A stretch of 23,177 nucleotides of DNA. Source: Nitrospinota bacterium. Its GTDB lineage: Bacteria > Nitrospirota > Thermodesulfovibrionia > Thermodesulfovibrionales > UBA1546. The notes beneath the pieces were generated by a model that was not told the origin of the DNA, searched no databases, and was given only the letters and a program-made list of their open reading frames with translations. The translations under genes were made by a program, and so were the position numbers. This document shows positions 1 through 5,962 of the stretch, in pieces (the stretch's first letter is position 1; each line of letters opens with the position of its first letter). The DNA lies in assembly GCA_018896985.1 (NCBI GenBank), contig JAHILQ010000017.1:1-23177 (forward strand). Direction: 5' to 3'.

Positions 1-146
1 CTGCACCAGAGAGGCTTGAAGGAACTGCCGCTGCGGTTGCAATTTCAATTTTAAACGGCGCAAACATAATCAGGGTTCATGATGTTAAGGAGATGAAAAG
101 GGTTGCGCTTGTTGCTGATGCGGTGAAGCGGATGAGCGTAGACTGA
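1..146 (+). CDS. folP: Dihydropteroate synthase, C-terminal end (partial)
   Basis: This is the last 47 codons of a gene that begins before the window. The frame opens at base 3 and ends in TGA at 144-146. The translation holds the family's C-terminal signature: an R-x-x-E-G-T-A-A-A-V-A stretch, then G-A-N-I-I-R-V-H-D-V near the end. The Arg-x-His pair of that last motif contacts the pterin or sulfonamide-site substrate in known enzymes. The enzyme joins p-aminobenzoate to hydroxymethyl-dihydropterin diphosphate in cytosolic folate synthesis. Only the tail is visible, but the motif is diagnostic. Confidence 0.88.
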   Translation, partial: APERLEGTAAAVAISILNGANIIRVHDVKEMKRVALVADAVKRMSVD

Positions 147-190
147 ACATGCATAAAAGGAAACCACTCAAATGCTATATCCTGCTATTC

Positions 191-220
191 TTGCTTTTAA
201 ATTAAGAAATCTATTATAAT
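191..220 (+). promoter_or_regulatory. Likely sigma70-type promoter for the M50 protease gene
   Basis: TTGCTT at 191-196 and TATAAT at 215-220 are separated by 18 bp in the folP-protease spacer. Transcription would start near 227, giving a leader of about 45 nt that contains the AAAGGA ribosome site at 257-262. The -10 is perfect and the -35 matches at four of six positions. Confidence 0.5.
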
Positions 221-271
221 CCCGATTACCTTTTCCTATAAAATATAACTCACAACAAAGGACATAGAGTT

Positions 272-913
272 TTGGATTTTACAGATATAATTCGGCAGAC
301 AGTTCTCCTTGCTTTTCCTGTCCTCATAGCAGTTACATTTCATGAGCTTGCTCACGGTTATGTTGCAGACAGGCTCGGCGACCCGACTGCAAGGCTTGCA
401 GGAAGGCTTACGATTAATCCGTTAAAACATCTTGATCCGATAGGCACCCTGGTATTTGTCATTACGCGGATGATTGGATGGGCAAAGCCTGTTCCTGTGA
501 ATCCGTATAATCTGAGGAACCCGAAAAAGGATATGATATGGGTGTCCCTTGCAGGACCTGTAGCTAATTTGATTATTGCTGTTCTCGCGTCTGTTGTTTT
601 CAGGTTACTGCTGAACTTGCCTGTTTCTCCTTTTAGCGATCTGGGACAAAAAATCCTTGATCCTCTTATCCGGATAACCCTAATTACTGTTACAATTAAT
701 ATTGGTCTTGGGGTTTTCAATCTGATTCCTGTGCCGCCGCTTGATGGAAGCAAGATATTAATGGGACTATTGCCTCACAGGCAGGCGGCTGCTTACAGTA
801 GGATTGAGCCTTACGGTTTTTTTATCCTGCTTGGGCTTATATTCCTGAGAATTACAGACTACATCATAGTCCCGATAATAATTCTCATAAGATACCTTCT
901 TTTAGGACAATAA
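272..913 (+). CDS. Site-2-protease-family (M50) membrane metalloprotease
   Basis: This 213-residue polytopic membrane protein is predicted to be an intramembrane zinc protease. The zinc motif HELAH lies at residues 24-28 inside the first hydrophobic segment. The second M50 motif, an N-x-x-P-x-P-P-L-D-G element, lies at about 148-160 and supplies the third ligand (Asp). There is no PDZ domain, which matches the short M50B type rather than RseP. The start is TTG at 272, preceded by AAAGGA with 9 nt spacing. The gene follows folP after 125 bp with its own promoter and converges on sufB with only 11 bp between stops. The natural substrate cannot be read from the sequence. Assignment to the family is firm. 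Confidence 0.9.
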   Translation: MDFTDIIRQTVLLAFPVLIAVTFHELAHGYVADRLGDPTARLAGRLTINPLKHLDPIGTLVFVITRMIGWAKPVPVNPYNLRNPKKDMIWVSLAGPVANLIIAVLASVVFRLLLNLPVSPFSDLGQKILDPLIRITLITVTINIGLGVFNLIPVPPLDGSKILMGLLPHRQAAAYSRIEPYGFFILLGLIFLRITDYIIVPIIILIRYLLLGQ

Positions 914-924
914 CACTACATGGT

Positions 925-1860
925 TTATTTAAGTATCCCTTTTACAATCAAATCCACCGCCTCTTCAGGTGTCAGGCCATGTGCCATAAGGGTTTCCATC
1001 TGTCTTTTATCCACGCTGCCGATGGCCGCCTCATGGGTTACTTTTGCAAGGGGATGTATCACACTTACAATGGGAATAGCCTTTGCTGTTGCATTGTCTT
1101 TTACTATCTCCATGCAATCAACATGTCCTCTTGCACCTTCTGCGTTACCCTCTGTGATGCCTGTGACTTCTGCCTTTGCCTCATCCTCAAGGGCAACCCT
1201 TGTCTTTATCAATCCCCTTGAATTCTTGCCGGCAAGCACAACCCTTTCCTTTATATTGATTTCGTCATTAGCGTGTCCGAAGACCCTTGCCGTGAGTTCC
1301 GTTACAGCGTTCTCCCCCGCTTCAACGGAATAATCAATATCAAGCTTTCCAACCCTTCCCGTGGTCAGGGTAAAATCCGTAAAATAGCGGCCATTCTTTC
1401 CGATCTTCACAATTGACTTCGGGATGACCTCAATGCCTCCATACAACCCATGAAAGTGCGTTTCCGAATAGCGCATCTCGGCTCCCTCACCGATTTCAAC
1501 CACCGCGTCCATGATATGCCGCACCTTTTCAGCATTTGGAAATATACAGTGGGCAATAAAATGGGCGGATGAATTCTTTTCAAGTCTCACATCCATTTTG
1601 ATCTTTTGAGTCCCCTTTTTGTGAAGGACTCCGAAACAGAGATGCACAGGGTTCTTTATTCTTATCCCTTCTTTCACGGTAACCTTAGCGCTGATTCCTG
1701 CCATCGTCTCCCTTGCGTCAACCTCAAGACCTTCAACGCTTTTCATGCTCAATAATTTATGGCCGCTTGCAACAAGGTGCGCTATCTCATTGTTTCCAAG
1801 GATAGCTTTATCCCCTCCTGCCTCTCCGAACGCCTTCATCAATGCATCGAGATCAGACAT
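925..1860 (-). CDS. sufB: SufB/SufD-family Fe-S scaffold protein of a minimal SUF system
   Basis: This 311-residue protein is a short SufB/SufD core, against about 450-500 residues for standard SufB. With SufC it should form the scaffold on which Fe-S clusters are assembled in the cytosol. The conserved C-terminal part is present. C249 aligns by context with the cluster-assembly cysteine of E. coli SufB, and the HE pair with E277 lies in the A-K-V-T-H-E-A motif. I place the start at ATG 1860 rather than the upstream in-frame GTG or ATG codons, because GGGGAGGT sits 8 nt before it. This start overlaps the sufC stop by 8 bp, so translation is probably coupled. No sufS, sufU, sufE or sufA is nearby. 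The arrangement resembles the two-gene SUF-like minimal system (SmsCB) described in anaerobes and archaea. Confidence 0.88.
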   Translation of the reverse strand: MSDLDALMKAFGEAGGDKAILGNNEIAHLVASGHKLLSMKSVEGLEVDARETMAGISAKVTVKEGIRIKNPVHLCFGVLHKKGTQKIKMDVRLEKNSSAHFIAHCIFPNAEKVRHIMDAVVEIGEGAEMRYSETHFHGLYGGIEVIPKSIVKIGKNGRYFTDFTLTTGRVGKLDIDYSVEAGENAVTELTARVFGHANDEINIKERVVLAGKNSRGLIKTRVALEDEAKAEVTGITEGNAEGARGHVDCMEIVKDNATAKAIPIVSVIHPLAKVTHEAAIGSVDKRQMETLMAHGLTPEEAVDLIVKGILK

Positions 1861-2569
1861 AGGCGCATACCTCCCCGTCACAGACAAAACATTTTCTTGA
1901 TTTATAGTATTCAGCCACCTTATCGGGATTGCCAGTGCAGACTATTTTCCCATTGCAGATCTGGGAGGCCCTGTCAGCGATTAACACGATCTCCTCACGG
2001 TGGGTAATCAGGAGTACAGATGAGCCATTGTCCTTGAACGCACTGATGACATTGACGATGTCCTGAGTAGAAAGCATGTCAATCCCTGAATCCGGTTCGT
2101 CAAGGATAGCAAGTTTTGGATTCAATGCAAGTATTGATGCAAGCTCAATCCGTTTCCTCTCGCCTCCGCTTAAGGATTTGTCAACCATTCTGTGAAGATA
2201 TAGTTCAGGATGGAGTCCAACCATCTCAAGATAATATGAAGGATTTATGTCTTTATTTTTGAGTCTGAGATAATCGCTGACGCTTATCCCCTCAAACCTC
2301 ACAGGCTCCTGCCATGCCATTGTGATTCCCAGTTTTGACCGTTCCTGGATTTTTAAGGTGTTTATCGTTTTGCCCTCAAATATTATTTCACCTGATGACG
2401 GCATGTAACCTTCGCATCCCATTATCAAATACGCGAGGGTGCTCTTACCTGTGCCGTTTGTGCCTAAAAGGGCATGGACTTCGGATGGCTCAATGGTCAT
2501 GGAGAAATCATCGAGGATCGTTTTATCCCCAGCCCCGTATGTAAGCCCATCGATTTCAAGCAGAAGCAT
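1853..2569 (-). CDS. sufC: SufC-type ABC ATPase for Fe-S cluster assembly
   Basis: This 238-residue soluble ABC ATPase drives SufB conformational change during cluster assembly. Visible motifs are Walker A G-T-N-G-T-G-K-S-T at residues 36-44, the signature LSGGERKR, Walker B L-A-I-L-D-E-P-D-S-G-I-D and the H-loop LLITHRE. The D-S-G-I-D after Walker B is typical of SufC. The start is ATG 2569, chosen because AGGAGA stands 7 nt upstream; an ATG at 2587 and the open frame back to 2620 lack that support. It begins 22 bp after the chrA stop and overlaps sufB by 8 bp. The tail is odd: it ends in C-x2-C-x4-C (C227, C230, C235), which standard SufC proteins do not need for ATPase function. Confidence 0.92.
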   Translation of the reverse strand: MLLLEIDGLTYGAGDKTILDDFSMTIEPSEVHALLGTNGTGKSTLAYLIMGCEGYMPSSGEIIFEGKTINTLKIQERSKLGITMAWQEPVRFEGISVSDYLRLKNKDINPSYYLEMVGLHPELYLHRMVDKSLSGGERKRIELASILALNPKLAILDEPDSGIDMLSTQDIVNVISAFKDNGSSVLLITHREEIVLIADRASQICNGKIVCTGNPDKVAEYYKSRKCFVCDGEVCAYV

Positions 2570-2591
2570 ATAATCTTCTCCTGTCATAATT

Positions 2592-3749
2592 TTATAACAT
2601 AAAAACAGAAATAACAGCACCTATGAGAACAACGTGGAGGATATCTACTTTCATGAACAATGCAATTAATGCTGCAAATCCAAAAATTGCCTTCATAATG
2701 TCCCATGGAACCGCTAACGCAAACTTAACAGTAACAAAGAGAAGGAGACCGACAAAAGACGCCAGTATCCCTTTTGTTGCGTTCAGGAAGTATGGAGATC
2801 TCCTTAATCTGTCAAAGAATGGCGAAACGACAATCAATATTAAGAAAGATGGCGTAAATATGGCAATGGTGGCCGTCAGAGCGCCTGTCAGGCCGTATAA
2901 CAAATAGCCCACAAAGGTTGCTGTAATGACAATTGGGCCAGGTGTCAGCTGCCCGAGCGCGATGCCGTCCATAAATGTTTTATTATCCATCCATCCCCTG
3001 ACATTGACTATCTCATGGAGCATCAAAGGCAGAGATGCAAATCCGCCCCCGAAGGCGAACACGTCTATCCTGAGCATCAATACTGCCAGTCTGAAGAGTT
3101 CTCTGTCCGCGAAATAGAGTCCCGTAAGTGCTGCAAGAGGAATTATGACGAGCCGGGCGGCTTGTTTAAGCAACATTGCGCCAGGTTTCTCTAAAGAAAT
3201 AGAAGATTGAATGAAACCGGGACCTCTAAAAAAGACAATCCCTGTTAAGGCAGCGGTGATAATAACAATAAAGGGGCTTATACCCAACCAGAAAAGAACT
3301 GCGGATGAAGCGGCGATAAGAATATCCCTGTAATGTTTTATTGTGCTTTTACCAAATGAATAGGTTGCGTTTGCAATTATGGCTACGACAATCACCTGAA
3401 GACCTTGGAAGAGAGAAACTACCTGCAAAAGGCTGTGTGAACTGGCATATAATGCTGTAAGTATCAGCATCAGAACAAATGCAGGCATTCCAAACCCGAT
3501 ATATGATGCTAATGCGCCTGTCAACCCTTTTGCCCTCAGGCCAACATATGCTGCCATCTGCATTGCAGTTGCGCCGGGAATGGACTGGCAGAGAACAACT
3601 CCATCCTTAAAGGTATCTTCATCGATCCACTGGTGACGATTGACCGACATCTCCTTTATATAGGCGACCATGGAGGGACCGCCGAAGGCCGTCAGGCCGA
3701 GCCTGAGAAAGGATTGGAAAAGGCTTCCAATTGTGGGTTGCTTACTCAA
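2592..3749 (-). CDS. chrA: Chromate transporter family protein ChrA (two-domain)
   Basis: This 385-residue polytopic inner-membrane protein has the two homologous halves of the long-chain CHR family. The N-terminal half has L-G-L-T-A-F-G-G-P near residue 20 and S-I-P-G-A-T further on. The second half has the matching F-G-G-G-F-A-S-L-P and L-G-Q-L-T-P-G-P. The family exports chromate, and many members have unknown anion substrates. The start is TTG 3749 with GAGG 8 nt before it. It lies 26 bp after the preceding NifX-like gene and 22 bp before sufC, all in one direction. Its place between NifX/OsmC and SufCB suggests a role in oxidant or metal stress that damages Fe-S proteins, but this is inference. 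Confidence 0.9.
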   Translation of the reverse strand: MSKQPTIGSLFQSFLRLGLTAFGGPSMVAYIKEMSVNRHQWIDEDTFKDGVVLCQSIPGATAMQMAAYVGLRAKGLTGALASYIGFGMPAFVLMLILTALYASSHSLLQVVSLFQGLQVIVVAIIANATYSFGKSTIKHYRDILIAASSAVLFWLGISPFIVIITAALTGIVFFRGPGFIQSSISLEKPGAMLLKQAARLVIIPLAALTGLYFADRELFRLAVLMLRIDVFAFGGGFASLPLMLHEIVNVRGWMDNKTFMDGIALGQLTPGPIVITATFVGYLLYGLTGALTATIAIFTPSFLILIVVSPFFDRLRRSPYFLNATKGILASFVGLLLFVTVKFALAVPWDIMKAIFGFAALIALFMKVDILHVVLIGAVISVFML

Positions 3750-3775
3750 AGATAAAACCTCATTTTGCGGTAATT

Positions 3776-4039
3776 TTATTCCGTCCCGTCCTTTACTTCC
3801 AATTTCTCTATATCGGTTGATCGTACCTCAACCTCTGCATCCGAAATGACATATGCAGGGCCCTTTCCCTCAAAATTTTCCTTTGTATAAAGAATATCTA
3901 TTCCTTTTTCAACGAGTAATTCTGCAAGCTTTATCCCTCTGCCCCTTTCAAGCTCTAAAAACGGATTTTTAAGCATTTCCTCTGATATGACTGTTGAGTC
4001 GGAATCCCTTACATCCCATATTGCATGGATGATGAACAT
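3776..4039 (-). CDS. Short NifX-like domain protein (87 aa)
   Basis: This 87-residue protein resembles the C-terminal part of dinitrogenase iron-molybdenum cofactor biosynthesis (NifX/NifB C-terminal) domains. It has N-P-F-L-E-L-E-R-G-R-G-I, then a L-x-E-K-G-I-D-I-L-Y-T segment, then G-K-G-P-A-Y-V-I-S-D-A. Similar segments occur fused to the C-terminus of some CDF cation-efflux proteins, but no transporter part precedes it here, so it could be a freed or truncated domain. It is shorter than a full NifX domain (about 100-120 residues). The ATG at 4039 has GGAGAG about 11 nt upstream. It sits 18 bp after osmC and 26 bp before chrA. Metallocluster or metal binding is plausible; the function is unknown. 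Confidence 0.68.
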   Translation of the reverse strand: MFIIHAIWDVRDSDSTVISEEMLKNPFLELERGRGIKLAELLVEKGIDILYTKENFEGKGPAYVISDAEVEVRSTDIEKLEVKDGTE

Positions 4040-4057
4040 ACGTTAATATTCTCTCCA

Positions 4058-4546
4058 TTACTTTCCTGTCGGTGATCCCGTGTCTTCAAGATTATAGGTG
4101 ACCTTTACGTCCATGTCTTTTCTGAGTGAGTTGTATACTGAGCAGTATTTTTCATGCGACAGGGATACCGCACGGGCAATCTTATTGGCATTAAGGTTTT
4201 TCCCGGCAATATGAAGGACCATTTCTATCGTCTTAAAGTATTGAGGGGGTGTTATGTTCCTTTCTCCTTTGATATCCATCTTGAAACTCTCGAAATCCAT
4301 CTTCATCTTCTGCAGAAACATCACTATATCGATCCCCATACACCCGGCAAGGCTCAAAAGAAGTGAGTCTGTCGGTTTGCATCCCCACTGAACATGGGCA
4401 TCAAATTCTATCTCATATCCTTCCTGTGTTCTGCCGACAAAGATCAGCTCCTTGTCCCATCTCAAAGTGGCTTTTGACAAAGGGTTAATCTTTTCCTTAT
4501 ATCCCGTTAAATTTTTTTCAAATGATCCTTGTATTTGCTTACTCAC
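4058..4546 (-). CDS. OsmC/Ohr-family protein
   Basis: This 162-residue cytosolic protein of the OsmC family is a thiol peroxidase acting on organic or fatty-acid hydroperoxides in characterised members. The two family cysteines are visible: one in S-L-A-G-C-M-G at the start of the central helix, and one in E-K-Y-C-S-V-Y near residue 133. The start is GTG 4546, preceded by AAAGGAGGT with 9 nt spacing, a very strong site. The GTG overlaps the TGA of the upstream 48-residue gene, so translation is likely coupled. The first residues (about 1-22) form a short polar extension before the family core. The family call is firm; the exact substrate is not. Confidence 0.9.
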   Translation of the reverse strand: MSKQIQGSFEKNLTGYKEKINPLSKATLRWDKELIFVGRTQEGYEIEFDAHVQWGCKPTDSLLLSLAGCMGIDIVMFLQKMKMDFESFKMDIKGERNITPPQYFKTIEMVLHIAGKNLNANKIARAVSLSHEKYCSVYNSLRKDMDVKVTYNLEDTGSPTGK

Positions 4547-4689
4547 TTAATACACACCTCCTTTTTTCTGCAGAATTTGCAAAAGAGGTGCATTTGGCGC
4601 ATACATAAAGGATCTTTTTGTTGGTTCTCCAATCTCCCCAACACAAAATTAAAACTCCCCAGTTGATTTAGCAGACTACCATTGCTCAT
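4543..4689 (-). CDS. Small Cys-rich protein, 48 aa, unknown
   Basis: This is a short open frame from ATG 4689 to TGA 4543-4545. AAAGGAGAA stands about 8 nt before the ATG, one of the better ribosome sites in the operon. The stop overlaps the GTG start of osmC. The C-terminal half is cysteine-rich: C29, C37, C40 and C46, with H34, in the order C-x4-H-x2-C-x2-C-x5-C. That spacing could hold zinc or an Fe-S cluster. The N-terminal half is neutral and leucine/asparagine-rich. I do not recognise a family. Support comes from the strong ribosome site, the stop-start overlap and the lack of any other use for this 170-bp gap between nifX and osmC. Confidence 0.62.
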   Translation of the reverse strand: MSNGSLLNQLGSFNFVLGRLENQQKDPLCMRQMHLFCKFCRKKEVCIK

Positions 4690-4712
4690 ATCTACTATTC
4701 TCCTTTATATGT

Positions 4713-5087
4713 TTAATGTGAGCATTCGCCTTCATGTCCGCCGCAGGTATTCTGAGGCATAAACTCGGGAAGGGATCCGGCTGTAAATATATCAATATTC
4801 CCTTGCACTGTTGCTGCCTGCGCCCGATAGACTCTTATGCCGGACTGATTCAGCCTGCTCAGAGCGCCCGCCCCGATCCCTCCGACAACGATTGCATCAA
4901 CCGTGTGGCCATTCAGCGCACCAATCGGATTGCATGCGCCATGGGCATGATGCTGGTCAGCGTTTGTGATCGTTCTCACATCATTAGTCTCTGTGTCAAC
5001 AACAATAAACGCCGGAGCAGAGCCGAAATGGCCGTAAACCTCACTTTCAAAACCGTCATTCGCCTGTACTGGAAAACATACTTTCAT
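4713..5087 (-). CDS. NifX/NifB-type dinitrogenase Fe-Mo cofactor biosynthesis family protein
   Basis: This 124-residue cytosolic protein has the NifX/NafY fold family signature. The features are the start M-K-V-C-F-P, an E-V-Y-G-H-F-G-S-A-P-x-F motif near residues 16-27, a H-H-A-H-G-A-C segment near 46-52, V-V-G-G-I-G-A-G-A, and a Cys/His tail C-G-G-H-E-G-E-C-S-H. Members bind Fe-Mo or simpler Fe-S precursors; outside nitrogen fixers their role is not settled. The start is ATG 5087, one base after the DUF134 stop, and its AGGAGG is embedded in the last codons of DUF134. An open frame reaching 5147 overlaps the upstream gene and lacks support. No nif structural genes are in the window, so nitrogen fixation is not implied. 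Confidence 0.88.
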   Translation of the reverse strand: MKVCFPVQANDGFESEVYGHFGSAPAFIVVDTETNDVRTITNADQHHAHGACNPIGALNGHTVDAIVVGGIGAGALSRLNQSGIRVYRAQAATVQGNIDIFTAGSLPEFMPQNTCGGHEGECSH

Positions 5088-5088
5088 T

Positions 5089-5391
5089 TTATTTTTCCTC
5101 CTTTTTGCATATGGTTTCTTCAAACACAATGGCCTTGCATTCAGCAAGAGCTGTTGCTACCTTTTTCCGTGCACTGGAAAGAATCCTCTGGACGGTCCCT
5201 CTCGATATTTCCATTCGCTTGCCTGCCTCTTCCTGAGTAAAGCCCTCCATATCACAGAGTCTCAAAACCTCAAGCTCGTCCCGATACAATACAATCTTTT
5301 CAATCTCGGTCATGGGAATGCCTGTCGGTTTAAAGGCCTTTCCCTTAAATTTGCATTCACAAAACCTCGATTTCTTATATCTCGGCGACAT
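5089..5391 (-). CDS. DUF134-family helix-turn-helix regulator
   Basis: This 100-residue protein of the DUF134 family has a sigma70-region-4-like helix-turn-helix. The N-terminus has two cysteines (C-E-C near residue 11) and a K-P-T-G-I-P motif. Then comes L-Y-R-D-E-L-E-V-L-R-L, and the DNA-binding part G-F-T-Q-E-E-A-G-K-R-M-E-I-S-R-G-T-V-Q-R-I-L. I start it at ATG 5391 because the in-frame ATG at 5424 lies inside the predicted -10 box and would not be transcribed; AAGGA lies close before 5391. DUF134 and NifX genes are often neighbours. As first gene of the operon, just behind a palindromic operator, it is the obvious candidate autoregulator. Confidence 0.87.
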   Translation of the reverse strand: MSPRYKKSRFCECKFKGKAFKPTGIPMTEIEKIVLYRDELEVLRLCDMEGFTQEEAGKRMEISRGTVQRILSSARKKVATALAECKAIVFEETICKKEEK

Positions 5392-5409
5392 TTTCCTTAC
5401 TACCTTTTT

Positions 5410-5423
5410 TGTGCATATGCACA
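5410..5423. promoter_or_regulatory. 14-bp perfect palindrome, operator candidate
   Basis: TGTGCATATGCACA is a perfect inverted repeat. It abuts the last base of the -10 hexamer and covers the predicted transcription start, a position where a bound dimer would block RNA polymerase. The nearest regulator is DUF134, encoded immediately downstream, so autoregulation is the simplest reading. No second copy of this 14-mer was noticed elsewhere in the window. Confidence 0.55.
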
Positions 5424-5452
5424 TTATAAGGTTTTAGTTAATAATATGTCAA
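5423..5452 (-). promoter_or_regulatory. Sigma70-type promoter of the DUF134-to-sufB operon
   Basis: On the minus strand a perfect TTGACA (5452-5447) and a perfect TATAAT (5428-5423) are separated by 18 bp. The start point would fall near 5416. This is the only strong promoter visible before the eight-gene set, and spacing between the genes is too tight for others. Confidence 0.75.
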
Positions 5453-5492
5453 GTTGTAACTTTAGGTAAAATAATTGCGACAGTTCTGTGTT

Positions 5493-5705
5493 CTATAGGT
5501 AAGATTTTTTAAAAAAGCCGGAGGTGAGGCGCGTCGCCACCTCTCCCATCTCGTCGCCGCCCTTCTGCCTTTGCTTTGCAAGGAGATAGATCTCTGCGTA
5601 TTCTTGAGCTTTCTCTAAAAGCCTGGCACACTGAGCATCTGATTTTAGTACAATTAAAATGTCATCAATCATAGTTTTGACTAACTTTTGAGTTTGATTT
5701 TGCAA
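5493..5705 (-). CDS. Hypothetical small protein (70 aa), weak
   Basis: A 70-codon frame opens with TTG at 5705; an internal ATG at 5672 is the alternative. The translation is mostly helical in character: a D-D-I-L-I-V-L-K segment, then an alternating A/E/L helix around residues 25-45, then a G-G-D-E-M-G-E stretch. No clear ribosome site precedes either start. It lies in the spacer between the arsenic-type operon's end and the DUF134 promoter. I do not recognise a family; it may be a fragment. Confidence 0.3.
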   Translation of the reverse strand: MQNQTQKLVKTMIDDILIVLKSDAQCARLLEKAQEYAEIYLLAKQRQKGGDEMGEVATRLTSGFFKKSYL

Positions 5706-5738
5706 TTATTAATTTCTATTTTGCTTTAGTAATCTATT

Positions 5739-5927
5739 TCAAAGGTACATTTTTATAATCATTGTCTTTCTTTTTCCCATATCCTTACACACAGGTTCAG
5801 GCCATTTGAATTCCTTTATTTCCCTAACAATAAAAGACTCTTTAAGAGGTCTGTTAACCATGCGCTTTGCATATGCCCACTGGAGTTCCTGAAATAAGTC
5901 TATATCCTGAGGCGTGAACTTGCCCAA
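5739..5927 (-). CDS. Hypothetical small protein (62 aa)
   Basis: A 62-codon frame starts at TTG 5927, with AGAAGG 7 nt upstream, which gives it some support. The product is charged and aromatic (F-Q-E-L-Q-W-A-Y-A-K-R, E-F-K-W-P-E-P) and has no signal peptide or membrane segment. It follows the thioredoxin-CcdA gene in the same direction after 35 bp, so it may be its last co-transcribed gene. No family is recognised. Confidence 0.4.
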   Translation of the reverse strand: MGKFTPQDIDLFQELQWAYAKRMVNRPLKESFIVREIKEFKWPEPVCKDMGKRKTMIIKMYL

Positions 5928-5962
5928 CTCTTAACCTTCTCAAATAATTAACTTTTTATAAA

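Noticed and set aside
358..753. Minus-strand ORF of 131 codons opposite the M50 gene
   Set aside because: It is a shadow of the M50 protease gene; the plus frame has the HELAH and L-D-G motifs and a ribosome site.
920..1333. Plus-strand ORF of 137 codons opposite sufB
   Set aside because: The minus strand has a complete SufB core; the plus frame is Ser/Thr/Leu-rich without motifs, typical of antisense shadows.
4713..5087. Evidence of nitrogen fixation from the NifX-family gene
   Set aside because: No nifH, D, K, E, N or B is present, and DUF134-linked NifX proteins occur in many non-fixers.
5411..5424. ATG 5424 as the DUF134 start
   Set aside because: It lies inside the predicted -10 box and would not be in the mRNA; ATG 5391 fits the family's N-terminus.
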